From: Acidobacteriota bacterium
GTDB taxonomy: Bacteria > Acidobacteriota > Terriglobia > Bryobacterales > Bryobacteraceae
DNA: 39,956 nucleotides
Direction: 5' to 3'
Assembly: GCA_016201205.1 (NCBI GenBank)
Contig: JACQDF010000246.1
Span: forward strand, 1 to 39,956
Within the stretch, counting starts at the first letter, position 1. Each line of letters starts with the position of its first letter. The translations under genes were made by a program, and so were the position numbers. Under the pieces are notes generated by a model. That model made no database searches. It was not told where the DNA came from and was given only the letters and a program-made list of their open reading frames with translations. Shown here one piece after another: positions 1 to 6,750 of this stretch.

Positions 1-1
1 C

Positions 2-235
2 ACCGGGCAGATTTACAAGCTGCCCCAGACACGCATCGCCGGCTGGGCCATCGACAACGGAGTGCCGCTCGATCCGCTTTATGCCACCTACGACCGCGAG
101 GGGGGCACGCTGGCGATCCAGCAGCGTATCCCGGCGCTGACGCGAGCGCAACTCTCGGTTTTCGACGAAGCCTCCTGGCAGCGCCATCGGGAAGATCTGA
201 TCCACGAATCCTGGCTGGCGCGCATCAGGAACTGA
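2..235 (+). CDS. C-terminal fragment of an unrecognised protein (5' end outside window)
   Basis: The frame is open from the first bases of the window to a TGA at 233-235, giving about 77 residues that end in WLARIRN. Composition is protein-like (mixed hydrophobic and charged, several Trp and Tyr), and no other frame here reads as a gene on the same strand. I see no motif that names a family, so no function is given. Its 3' end overlaps the 3' end of the convergent GAF gene by 11 bp. Confidence 0.6.
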   Translation, partial: TGQIYKLPQTRIAGWAIDNGVPLDPLYATYDREGGTLAIQQRIPALTRAQLSVFDEASWQRHREDLIHESWLARIRN

Positions 236-692
236 GCGCGGAGGGCTGCCCTGCGGCCAGCCGCCGGCCGACTTCGAGCAGCAGCTCGATCTCTTCCTGA
301 GTAAAGGTGCGCTCATCGCGGTTGGCAATGCCGAGCGCCCCGGCGGCGCGCCGGCCGTCCATCACCGGCACGACGATCGCGCCCTCCATGCCTGTCTTCC
401 TGGCGCCAGGGCGCACATCGCCGCTGGTGTCGGTCTGGATGTTGCACACGCTGACCGGCTGTTTGCGCTCGACGGCGAGCCCGGCCATGCCCTTGCCGAC
501 CGGGACCGTTCGAACGACGTCCAGCACTGCTTCCGGAATGCCACTGGCGGCTCGAAGATGCAGAACGCCGCCGTCGCCGAGCAAATGGAGGGAGCCTGAA
601 TCCGCCCGGAAGTGCCGGATGGTGAGTTCCAGGGCGCGTGCAAGCGGATCAGGCCCGGCGAGGGCAGAGTCGAGATCGTCGAGGAAAGGCAT
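225..692 (-). CDS. Single-domain GAF protein
   Basis: The 155-residue protein is essentially one GAF domain. Seen in sequence: an N-terminal helix, the strand GSLHLLGDGG, the central GKGMAGLAVERKQPVSV stretch, and the C-terminal IVVPVMDGRRAAGALGI strand pair followed by a helix. GAF domains bind small ligands, haem or cyclic nucleotides, or mediate dimerisation in signalling proteins; the ligand here cannot be told. No kinase, GGDEF or HTH domain is attached, so it probably works as a free-standing sensor or as a partner of another protein. A single Cys lies mid-domain (SVCNIQTD), so an fRMsr-type methionine sulfoxide reductase, which needs several conserved Cys, is unlikely. It is encoded alone, convergent with the preceding gene. 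Confidence 0.8.
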   Translation of the reverse strand: MPFLDDLDSALAGPDPLARALELTIRHFRADSGSLHLLGDGGVLHLRAASGIPEAVLDVVRTVPVGKGMAGLAVERKQPVSVCNIQTDTSGDVRPGARKTGMEGAIVVPVMDGRRAAGALGIANRDERTFTQEEIELLLEVGRRLAAGQPSALSS

Positions 693-722
693 GCTTTATT
701 TTGTCCGGTGCAGCCTCCGGAT

Positions 723-1133
723 TCAATCAAGACCGTACTTGAGCTGACGCTGGTAAGCGGCATTGTCAAAGTAGCCCCGTGACTCGGCGATCAGCCCGTC
801 CACACCGATCTCCCATACCTCGAACCCGCTGATGCGAACCCGCTGCCCGGTCCCGCCCGGCCCGGTGTTGGCGCCGGCGAGTGTCCAATGGTAAACAGCA
901 TGGTCACCCTGAACGAGGACGTCGTTCATGAGCACCTCCAGATCCGGAAACGCGGTCATGAATCCCTGAGCGACCTCGCTGATGGCGTGCCGCCCCACTG
1001 CCGGAGCGTCACCGTTGACGCTGAGCGAGCCGTTGGGTGAGTAAAATGCGGCCACGCCGGCAGGGTTCTTACTGCACCACGCCGCGGTATAGCGTTGGGC
1101 AAGATCACGCAACTGAGCTGGTTCCAGGGTCAT
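723..1133 (-). CDS. NTF2-like / SnoaL-type small protein
   Basis: About 136 residues from the start MTLEPAQLRDLAQRYTAAW. The order of elements fits the NTF2-like cone fold used by SnoaL-like ester cyclases and limonene-epoxide-hydrolase relatives: an N-terminal helix with AAW, VAAFYSPNGSLSVNG, a GRHAISEVAQGFMTAFPDL helix and strand, HAVYHWTLAGANTGPGGTG, and VWEIGVDGLIAESRGYFD. The enzymatic role is unknown; many family members are annotated only as ester cyclases. The frame stays open upstream to 1274, but that extension is low-complexity and runs into the divergent sigma gene. The Met at 1133 begins the domain and was chosen for that reason. Confidence 0.8.
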   Translation of the reverse strand: MTLEPAQLRDLAQRYTAAWCSKNPAGVAAFYSPNGSLSVNGDAPAVGRHAISEVAQGFMTAFPDLEVLMNDVLVQGDHAVYHWTLAGANTGPGGTGQRVRISGFEVWEIGVDGLIAESRGYFDNAAYQRQLKYGLD

Positions 1134-1244
1134 CGGCTTGTCTCCTGCCGCGGAGTGCGTGTGCCGCGCGATCCTTGTCGCTTTATGGGTCTTTTTGTGC
1201 CGCTCATTCGTATGTGAATTGGTACCATGATCCTCGCGGCTGCC

Positions 1245-1324
1245 ATGAATCCGGAGAGGCTCTCCGCCGGCCACGATGAGATGGCACGCGTTAGACGCGG
1301 CGATATGGACGCGCTGGCCGGAAT
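1245..1324 (+). pseudogene. Out-of-frame 5' remnant of the ECF sigma gene
   Basis: Reading from ATG 1245 (or ATG 1227, same frame) gives MNPERLSAGHDEMARVRRGD followed by MDALAG, which is the normal N-terminus of an ECF sigma factor (the acidic 'ARVRRGDMDAL' start of region 2). After about position 1320 this frame loses similarity. The sigma protein resumes in the next frame at EYLFQQTWLRV. This stretch therefore looks like the original start of the gene at 1276-1761, separated from it by a deletion that also shifted the frame. Confidence 0.6.
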
Positions 1325-1761
1325 ATCTTTTTCAGCAAACCTGGCTGCGCGTGATGGAGAAGATCCGTCACTACGACGGACGCTCAAGTTTCGACACGTG
1401 GCTGTTCTCGGTGGCTCGCAACCTCGCGATCGATCATTTGCGGCGGAAACGCAACATCAGCCTGGATGAGCCGGACGAATCCGGGGCGGCGCGGGTAGAG
1501 CGGCTGGCGGCGGGCAGCGCGGACCCGCTCGGACAGTTGCTCGAGTCCGAGCGCGGCGTGATTCTGGCGGCAGCGGTGCACCGGTTGCCGGCCATCCATC
1601 GCGAAGTGGTGAGTCTGCGTTTCGAAGAAGGGATGAGGCTGGACCAGATTGCCGAAGTTGCCGGAGTGCCGCTGTCCACTGTGAAGAGCCGGTTGCATCG
1701 GGCGTTGGAAAGCCTCCGCGGGGTGGTGGAATCGCAACTTTCAGGAGGACGGAGCAAATGA
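1276..1761 (+). CDS. ECF RNA polymerase sigma factor, internally deleted in region 2
   Basis: The frame encodes most of an ECF sigma factor. Present are the end of region 2 (LFQQTWLRVMEKI, then SSFDTWLFSVARNLAIDHLRRKR, the -10 recognition helices) and region 4 (LPAIHREVVSLRFEEGMRLDQIAEVAGVPLSTVKSRLHRAL, the -35 HTH). The N-terminus MRWHALDAAIWTRWP is not sigma-like. The genuine start lies in another frame just upstream (see 1245-1324), and roughly 25-30 residues of region 2.1/2.2 are missing. It overlaps the anti-sigma gene by 4 nt (ATGA), so the two were co-expressed. It may be inactive, or may act as a truncated regulator. Confidence 0.75.
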   Translation: MRWHALDAAIWTRWPEYLFQQTWLRVMEKIRHYDGRSSFDTWLFSVARNLAIDHLRRKRNISLDEPDESGAARVERLAAGSADPLGQLLESERGVILAAAVHRLPAIHREVVSLRFEEGMRLDQIAEVAGVPLSTVKSRLHRALESLRGVVESQLSGGRSK

Positions 1762-2243
1762 GCGAGCATGAGTGCGTTCGAGCAATGCTGGCGCTGGCGG
1801 CGGCGGGCGCGCTCGATCCCGCCGAGTCGATGCGCGTCGAGCGGCACGCGAACGCATGCCAGGACTGCCGCCGCGAATTGGACGCCTGGCGAACATACGC
1901 ACAAGGATTGCGACAACTGCCGCAGCCATCGGCGCCCGCGGACCTGATGGAGCGCACTCGGGCGCTGATCCTCGATCAGCGTGCAGCGAACGAGCGCGCC
2001 GTGGCGGCCGGCAGGTGCGGGAACGACCTTATGCTCGGCGCGCTGGCGGTTTTCGGCTGGGCCACAGGTCTGACGTTTTGGATTCTGGCACGGGTTTTCA
2101 CGGGAGGCGTCGTAAGCGTCCCAGGCGCCAATCTGGTGAACGGGTGGACCTGGTTCATGCTTTCGACCGTGGTTGTTTGGATGACGGCGGCTACGGCGGC
2201 GGTGATGTTAGGGAGAGGCCGCCAGATCAGGAGGGTTTTGTGA
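1758..2243 (+). CDS. Zinc-finger anti-sigma factor, membrane-bound
   Basis: 161 residues. The N-terminal half holds an anti-sigma zinc-finger (ZAS-type) signature, HANACQDC (HxxxCxxC, about residues 29-36), which binds Zn and clamps an ECF sigma factor. Two hydrophobic segments follow (LMLGALAVFGWATGLTFWIL and WTWFMLSTVVVWMTAATAAV), so it sits in the inner membrane with the ZAS domain in the cytoplasm. Its ATG overlaps the stop of the sigma gene, the standard sigma/anti-sigma arrangement, and its TGA overlaps the GTG of the next gene. If the sigma factor is truly broken, this gene may now be relaxed or may bind another sigma. Confidence 0.85.
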   Translation: MSEHECVRAMLALAAAGALDPAESMRVERHANACQDCRRELDAWRTYAQGLRQLPQPSAPADLMERTRALILDQRAANERAVAAGRCGNDLMLGALAVFGWATGLTFWILARVFTGGVVSVPGANLVNGWTWFMLSTVVVWMTAATAAVMLGRGRQIRRVL

Positions 2244-2746
2244 GCCGGATGCGGGAAGAGATGAAGGTGGTTCCGCGCGCAGCCTGGGTGACGGCCGGGT
2301 GCGTGTACCTGGGGCTGGTGCTCATTCTCTGGTTCGTCGCATATCGGCACGAACCGGGAATGGGCGCTTGGCCGGAATGGTTGAAGGTGGTGTTCTCCGC
2401 GGGCGTGCCGCTGATGATGTTCCTTTACGTCTTGTTCATCGGCTACGTCTACGGTGACGCCCGGCGGCGAGGGATGCGACACGTGATGTGGACCTTGCTG
2501 GCCATCCTGATCCCCAACGCGATCGGGATCATTCTATATTTCATCGTGCGCTATCCTCTCCCCCGAGGCTGCCCGAAGTGCGGCGCGGCTGTGAGCGCCC
2601 GGTTCCCCTTCTGCCCTTCGTGCGGAACGGCCCTGGCACAGACATGTCCCCAGTGCCATAGGCGCCTGGAACCAGCCTGGTCCCACTGCGCGCACTGCGG
2701 CGCGTCTTTACAAACAGCCAACTTGCGTCCCCCTGCCCCCTGCTGA
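2240..2746 (+). CDS. Membrane protein with C-terminal double zinc ribbon
   Basis: 168 residues from GTG 2240, chosen because AGGAGGG lies 4-5 nt upstream and the start overlaps the previous TGA. Three hydrophobic segments are visible (WVTAGCVYLGLVLILWFVAY, AGVPLMMFLYVLFIGYVYG, VMWTLLAILIPNAIGIILYF). They are followed by two zinc-ribbon knuckle pairs: CPKC with CPSC, and CPQC with CAHC. The tail is probably cytoplasmic and binds two Zn. It is the third gene of the sigma/anti-sigma operon, which suggests a role in the same envelope response. Its molecular function is unknown. The frame is open far upstream inside the anti-sigma gene, but only in shadow. Confidence 0.8.
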   Translation: MSRMREEMKVVPRAAWVTAGCVYLGLVLILWFVAYRHEPGMGAWPEWLKVVFSAGVPLMMFLYVLFIGYVYGDARRRGMRHVMWTLLAILIPNAIGIILYFIVRYPLPRGCPKCGAAVSARFPFCPSCGTALAQTCPQCHRRLEPAWSHCAHCGASLQTANLRPPAPC

Positions 2747-2758
2747 TACCTTCTTGTG

Positions 2759-2808
2759 AGGAACTCGCGCGCAAGCAGACCGGCCTCGACACGCAATCAC
2801 GAGTTCCT
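2759..2808. repeat. 9-bp inverted repeat in the leader of the peroxiredoxin gene
   Basis: AGGAACTCG at 2759-2767 and its exact reverse complement CGAGTTCCT at 2800-2808 are separated by 32 nt, in the 112-bp gap between the zinc-ribbon gene and the peroxiredoxin start. It could form a long-looped hairpin in the transcript or be a split operator. There is no T-run after it, so it is not a classical intrinsic terminator. Confidence 0.45.
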
Positions 2809-2858
2809 GGAGTGTTCAGTTGCGCGGGCCGGCGCTGTACGCTCTCAAAGGGGGGTTC

Positions 2859-3383
2859 ATGAATCGAGTCACATTCCTGCTGGCAGCCACTGGGACCGTT
2901 GCCAGCCTCTACGCGCAAGGCGGCAAGAGCCACCTGAAGGTCGGGGACATGGCGCCGGATTTCTCGCTCCCGTCCACGTCCGGCAAGCCGGTGAAACTCT
3001 CGGACTTCCGGGGCCAGAAGAACGTCGTGCTGGCGTTCTTTCCGGCCGCGTTCACCGGTGGTTGAACGAAGGAGATGAAAGGATACCAGGCTGGTATCTC
3101 CAATTTTGAGGGCAACGACACCCAGGTCTTCGGCATCAGCACGGACAACACGCCAAGCCTGAAGGTGTTCGCCGAGCAGACCGGAGCCACCTTCCCGCTG
3201 CTCAGCGATTTCATGCGCAAGGTGACCAAGGAGTACGGGGTGCTGAACGAAGAACGGGGCATTGCCAACCGGTCGACGTTCGTCATCGACACGCAGGGTA
3301 AGATCACCTACGTCGAAGAAGGCAACTCCGCAGTCGATCCGAACGGCGCCACTCAGGCTTGTAGCCGCCTGAAGAAGAAGTAA
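2859..3383 (+). CDS. Exported peroxiredoxin selenoprotein (Sec at peroxidatic position, TGA 3063-3065)
   Basis: Read through the in-frame TGA, this is one 174-residue AhpC/TSA-family thiol peroxidase. It has a signal peptide ([19 protein letters not shown]), then [74 protein letters not shown] and [17 protein letters not shown]. The TGA (residue 69) falls exactly where family members carry the peroxidatic Cys of the 'FTGGCTKEM' motif. Similarity continues in the same frame on both sides, and no other stop interrupts it. Cys168 near the C-terminus (ACSRL) is a candidate resolving residue. A hairpin at 3082-3098 fits a bacterial SECIS. The enzyme would reduce peroxides in the periplasm. Alternatives are a pseudogene or a base-call error (TGC to TGA); the intact flanking frame argues against decay. 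A purine-rich AAAGGGGGG precedes the ATG. Confidence 0.82.
3082..3098 (+). promoter_or_regulatory. Putative bacterial SECIS hairpin after the UGA codon
   Basis: GATACC (3082-3087) and GGTATC (3093-3098) form a perfect 6-bp stem around the five-base loop AGGCU, extendable by a G-U pair at 3081/3099. The loop begins 22 nt after the UGA. It contains the exposed G expected for SelB binding and resembles the AGGUCU loop of the E. coli fdhF SECIS (from memory). It lies inside the coding sequence, as bacterial SECIS elements do. The structure is judged by eye only. Confidence 0.6.
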
Positions 3384-3443
3384 CGACGACGGCCGTCATT
3401 GGAGCGAAGAAGCCGCCTCGCCGATGAGGGCCTTTGTGGCTCG

Positions 3444-6400
3444 ATGGAAGCCTCTTCCAAGCTCCGCTCCGCCGATTGGCGGCTGGCGGCCTTTGTGGCC
3501 GCCGTGATCGCCGCCAGCACGGCGTATGTGTGGAACAACTACAATGCGGCTTTTCCCCAGGCGTCGCTGTCGCTGCCTTTGTCCAGCGGCCAGATCACGG
3601 CGAAGGCGGAAGCATACCTCAGGAGCCGCGGCTTCAGCACAGCGGGCTTCCGCAATCTGACGCTCTTTGATCCGGACGAAGATGCGCGGCTCTATCTGGA
3701 GCGCGAGCTGGGGCTCGAGCGGGCCAACCAGCTCATCGAGTCACAGGCGCCGGTGTGGCGATGGCGCGCCCGCTGGTTCCGCCCGCCCGAAAAAGAAGAG
3801 CTGCTCGTCTACCTGCGTCCCGGCGGGGGCCTGGCAGGATTCGAGCACCGCATCAAAGAAAGCGACGCCGGCGCGCGCCTCGATCAGCCGGCGGCTCGAG
3901 CGCTGGCCGAATCGTTTCTGGAAAGCCAGACCAGCCTGCCGCACAAGCTGATCTCTGCCCAAACCGAAACCCGGCCGAATCGCGACGATCACGTGTTCAC
4001 CTGGGAGCAGCAGGGATTCAAGGCGAAGGACGCGACCATTCGCCGGACAGTGGTCATGCACGGGGATCGCGTGGGGCGCTACGCCGAATTCCTCTACGTA
4101 CCCGAGCAATGGCGGCGCGACTTCGCAAAGCTGCGCTCGAGCAATGAACTCTACGCCGGCGTTGCGCAAGGCCTTTATGCCTTGCTGGCGGTTGCATCGC
4201 TGGTTCTGTTGATCCGCGGGCTCCGGCAGCGAGCGATCCGGTGGCGCCCGCTCGTGAGCATCAGCGCGGTGGTGGCGGTTGTTTACCTGCTGAACGAAAT
4301 CAACACGCTGCCCTTCGCCATCGACCGCATGGCGACCACGTCTGGCTACCGCGAGATGCAGATCATCGGCCTGGTGGAGGCGCTGGGCGCCTCGGTGGGT
4401 ATTTTCCTCTATGTGCTGCTGCCAGCGGCCGCGGGCGCCTCTCTTTATGCAAAGCGCTTTCCGCAGCAGCTTCCGCTGGCCGCCGCTTTCACCCTGCGCG
4501 GGATGGCGACGCGCTCGTTCTTTCGCGCGACTGTCGCCGGTTTCGGACTCGCCGCCGCCCACATGGCGTTTCTTACGGCGTTCTACCTGATCGGGTCGCG
4601 CTTCGGCGTGTGGAGCCCGCAGGAAATCGACTACTCCGACGTGCTGGCGACGCCGGTAGCGTGGATCTATCCGGTGTCCACTGCGTTGATGGCGTCGACG
4701 GCGGAAGAATTCTGGTTCCGGCTGCTGGCGATCCCGCTGGTGGCGCGGCTGGTGCGGTGGCGCTGGGTGGCGATGCTGGCGCCTGCCCTGCTGTGGGGCT
4801 TCCTGCACGCCAATTATCCGCAGCAGCCCGGATACATTCGCGGCGTCGAGGTCGGCATCATCGGTGTGGCTGCGGCGTGGCTGCTGGGGCGGTTCGGCAT
4901 CGTCGCCACTCTGGTGTGGCACTATGTGATCGACGCGTTCCTGATCGGTTTGTTCCTGTTCCGCGCAGAGCACTGGCTCTACCGGCTGCACGGCGGGGCA
5001 GTCGCGCTGGCGATTCTGGCGCCGCTGATTGTGGCTGTGCTGTTGTACCGCAGGCATGGCGGATTCCTGCCGGAGCCGGAACCCGCTGAGCCCGCGGCCG
5101 GGCCGCACGCCGTCGAGCGCGCCCCCGAGCCGCCGGGAGAGCCTTTCCGCCCGCTGTTGCCCGCTCGCTATCTGTACATCACCGCGGCCGCGATCGGGCT
5201 GGTCGCGCTGGTGCTGCGGCCGGTCACCTTCGGCGATTTCATCCAGGTTCGCCTGAGCCGCTCCGAGGCCGTCCGGATCGCAGCGCGCGAGATGCGAAAC
5301 CGGGACCTCGAGCCGGCCCAGTGGCGCAGCGTCGCCGACTTCACGCCCAACCTGCGGCGGACGGACATCGAGTATCTGCGCCAGCAGCTTGGAGCGCGCC
5401 CCGCCAACGAAGTCCTTCGAGATCGGATGCAGACGGCCGTCTGGCGGGTCCGCTATTTCCGGCCGCTCGAGCACGAAGAATGGCTTGTGTATGTGAACCA
5501 GCAGGGCCAGGCCTATCGCGTCGATCATGTGCTGGATGAAAAAGCGCCGGGCGCCCGGTTGCCGGCCCCGGAGGCGCGCCGCCGCGCCGAGGAGTATCTG
5601 ACGCGGCGCCACGGCGTTCCCATCCACGGCTACACGCTGGTGGACTCGCAGGAGCAAAGGGAAGAGCGCCGCACGGATCACAGCTTCGTCTGGGAAGATC
5701 CGTCGTTCCGGGCCGGCGAGGCCCGCTTCCGCGTAGCCATACAAATGGTGGGCGATGAGCCATGCGAGTACCGGCGTTTCTTCAAGATCCCCGAGCAGTG
5801 GGCTCGCGACTATCAAAAAACGAGGCTCGCCTCTTTTTTGCAGCCGGCGTTGCTGGGAGCCGCCGGAGTGCCTTTGCTGATCGCGTTCGTGCGGCGGTTA
5901 GGCTCGCCGCGGCACCGGTTTCACTGGAGGGCTTACGTGCTGATCACGCTGGCGGGGCTGGCGCTGTCGCTCGCCGGCGCCGCCAACGACTACCCGGCGT
6001 GGCTGGCGGGCTATGACACGTCGGCGCCGCTGGAGAACTTCTACGGCCAATTGGCGGCCGGGCGGGCCACCTCGGCGTTGCTGGTGGCGGCTGCCTGTTT
6101 TCTGGGCTCGATGGCTGCGGATGCGTTTTTACAGATGGCCATCGGAGAGCGTTCCCTGCCGCGGCCGGAGATAAGGCGCGCGGCGGCGCTGGCGGCGTTG
6201 TTCGCCGCAGCGGGGTCGCTGCTCGAATGGGCGCGGCAGTATGCGCCTGGCCCTCATGTGAGCTTTTCCGTGTGGGACCTTGCAGGTATGGACAGCGCCG
6301 TGCCGGCGGTGGCGGCGCTGGCAATCGCAGCATTCGCCGCATTTACGGGAACGGTCGCCGTGGTCATTCTGCTCGGCGGCGGCATCGCGCTGCTGTCGCC

Positions 6401-6725
6401 GCGCATGCGCCGGATCATGTTGGCCATTGCGGTTGTGGTTGCCGCAGCCGGCAGCACTATGGAATTCGTGCAACTGCCTTTCTTTGTCATGCTCAGCCTG
6501 GCTGCATTCGCCTGCATCGCGCTGGCGGTGGCCACCTGCGGCGCCGATGTGGTGTCGTTCTCGATCGGCCTGTTCTGGGCTCTTGCGCTCGCCCCTACCT
6601 GGAGATATTTCGAGCAACCGCTCGCTTTCCTCCGTTGGAACGGAGCAGCCGCCATTGCTCTGGCTGTTCTTGCCGGCCTGTGCTTCAGAAACCGCAGACA
6701 GGCTGCCCGTTCCTCAATTCCTTAA
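3444..6725 (+). CDS. Giant CPBP (CAAX-type) intramembrane protease with a duplicated second half
   Basis: 1093 residues from ATG 3444; a TTG at 3399 is also possible, but neither has a convincing ribosome-binding site. A first extramembrane domain (about residues 44-230) is followed by many membrane helices that include the CPBP core: E421E422FWFR426 (EExxxR), H455 in FLHANY, and H493xxxD497. These are glutamate-protease metal or catalytic residues. From about residue 602 the extramembrane domain is repeated: VWRWRARWFRPPEKEELLVY pairs with VWRVRYFRPLEHEEWLVY, and YVPEQWRRDF with KIPEQWARDY. More helices follow, but I find no second EExxxR or HxxxD set. The protease half probably cleaves a membrane or prenylated substrate; the substrate is unknown. 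The S9 gene follows after 25 bp. Confidence 0.85.
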   Translation: MEASSKLRSADWRLAAFVAAVIAASTAYVWNNYNAAFPQASLSLPLSSGQITAKAEAYLRSRGFSTAGFRNLTLFDPDEDARLYLERELGLERANQLIESQAPVWRWRARWFRPPEKEELLVYLRPGGGLAGFEHRIKESDAGARLDQPAARALAESFLESQTSLPHKLISAQTETRPNRDDHVFTWEQQGFKAKDATIRRTVVMHGDRVGRYAEFLYVPEQWRRDFAKLRSSNELYAGVAQGLYALLAVASLVLLIRGLRQRAIRWRPLVSISAVVAVVYLLNEINTLPFAIDRMATTSGYREMQIIGLVEALGASVGIFLYVLLPAAAGASLYAKRFPQQLPLAAAFTLRGMATRSFFRATVAGFGLAAAHMAFLTAFYLIGSRFGVWSPQEIDYSDVLATPVAWIYPVSTALMASTAEEFWFRLLAIPLVARLVRWRWVAMLAPALLWGFLHANYPQQPGYIRGVEVGIIGVAAAWLLGRFGIVATLVWHYVIDAFLIGLFLFRAEHWLYRLHGGAVALAILAPLIVAVLLYRRHGGFLPEPEPAEPAAGPHAVERAPEPPGEPFRPLLPARYLYITAAAIGLVALVLRPVTFGDFIQVRLSRSEAVRIAAREMRNRDLEPAQWRSVADFTPNLRRTDIEYLRQQLGARPANEVLRDRMQTAVWRVRYFRPLEHEEWLVYVNQQGQAYRVDHVLDEKAPGARLPAPEARRRAEEYLTRRHGVPIHGYTLVDSQEQREERRTDHSFVWEDPSFRAGEARFRVAIQMVGDEPCEYRRFFKIPEQWARDYQKTRLASFLQPALLGAAGVPLLIAFVRRLGSPRHRFHWRAYVLITLAGLALSLAGAANDYPAWLAGYDTSAPLENFYGQLAAGRATSALLVAAACFLGSMAADAFLQMAIGERSLPRPEIRRAAALAALFAAAGSLLEWARQYAPGPHVSFSVWDLAGMDSAVPAVAALAIAAFAAFTGTVAVVILLGGGIALLSPRMRRIMLAIAVVVAAAGSTMEFVQLPFFVMLSLAAFACIALAVATCGADVVSFSIGLFWALALAPTWRYFEQPLAFLRWNGAAAIALAVLAGLCFRNRRQAARSSIP

Positions 6726-6750
6726 CGCTCAGTGATGAAAGGAGACTGAC

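Noticed and set aside
3075-3383. A separate 102-residue gene starting at ATG 3075
   Set aside because: It begins in the middle of the peroxiredoxin active-site motif and in the same frame as the upstream part; reading through TGA explains it better.
3741-5816. A 691-codon open frame on the minus strand opposite the CPBP protease gene
   Set aside because: It lies wholly antisense to a gene with clear motifs, has Arg/Gln/His-rich low-complexity content typical of GC-rich shadows, and no recognisable domain.
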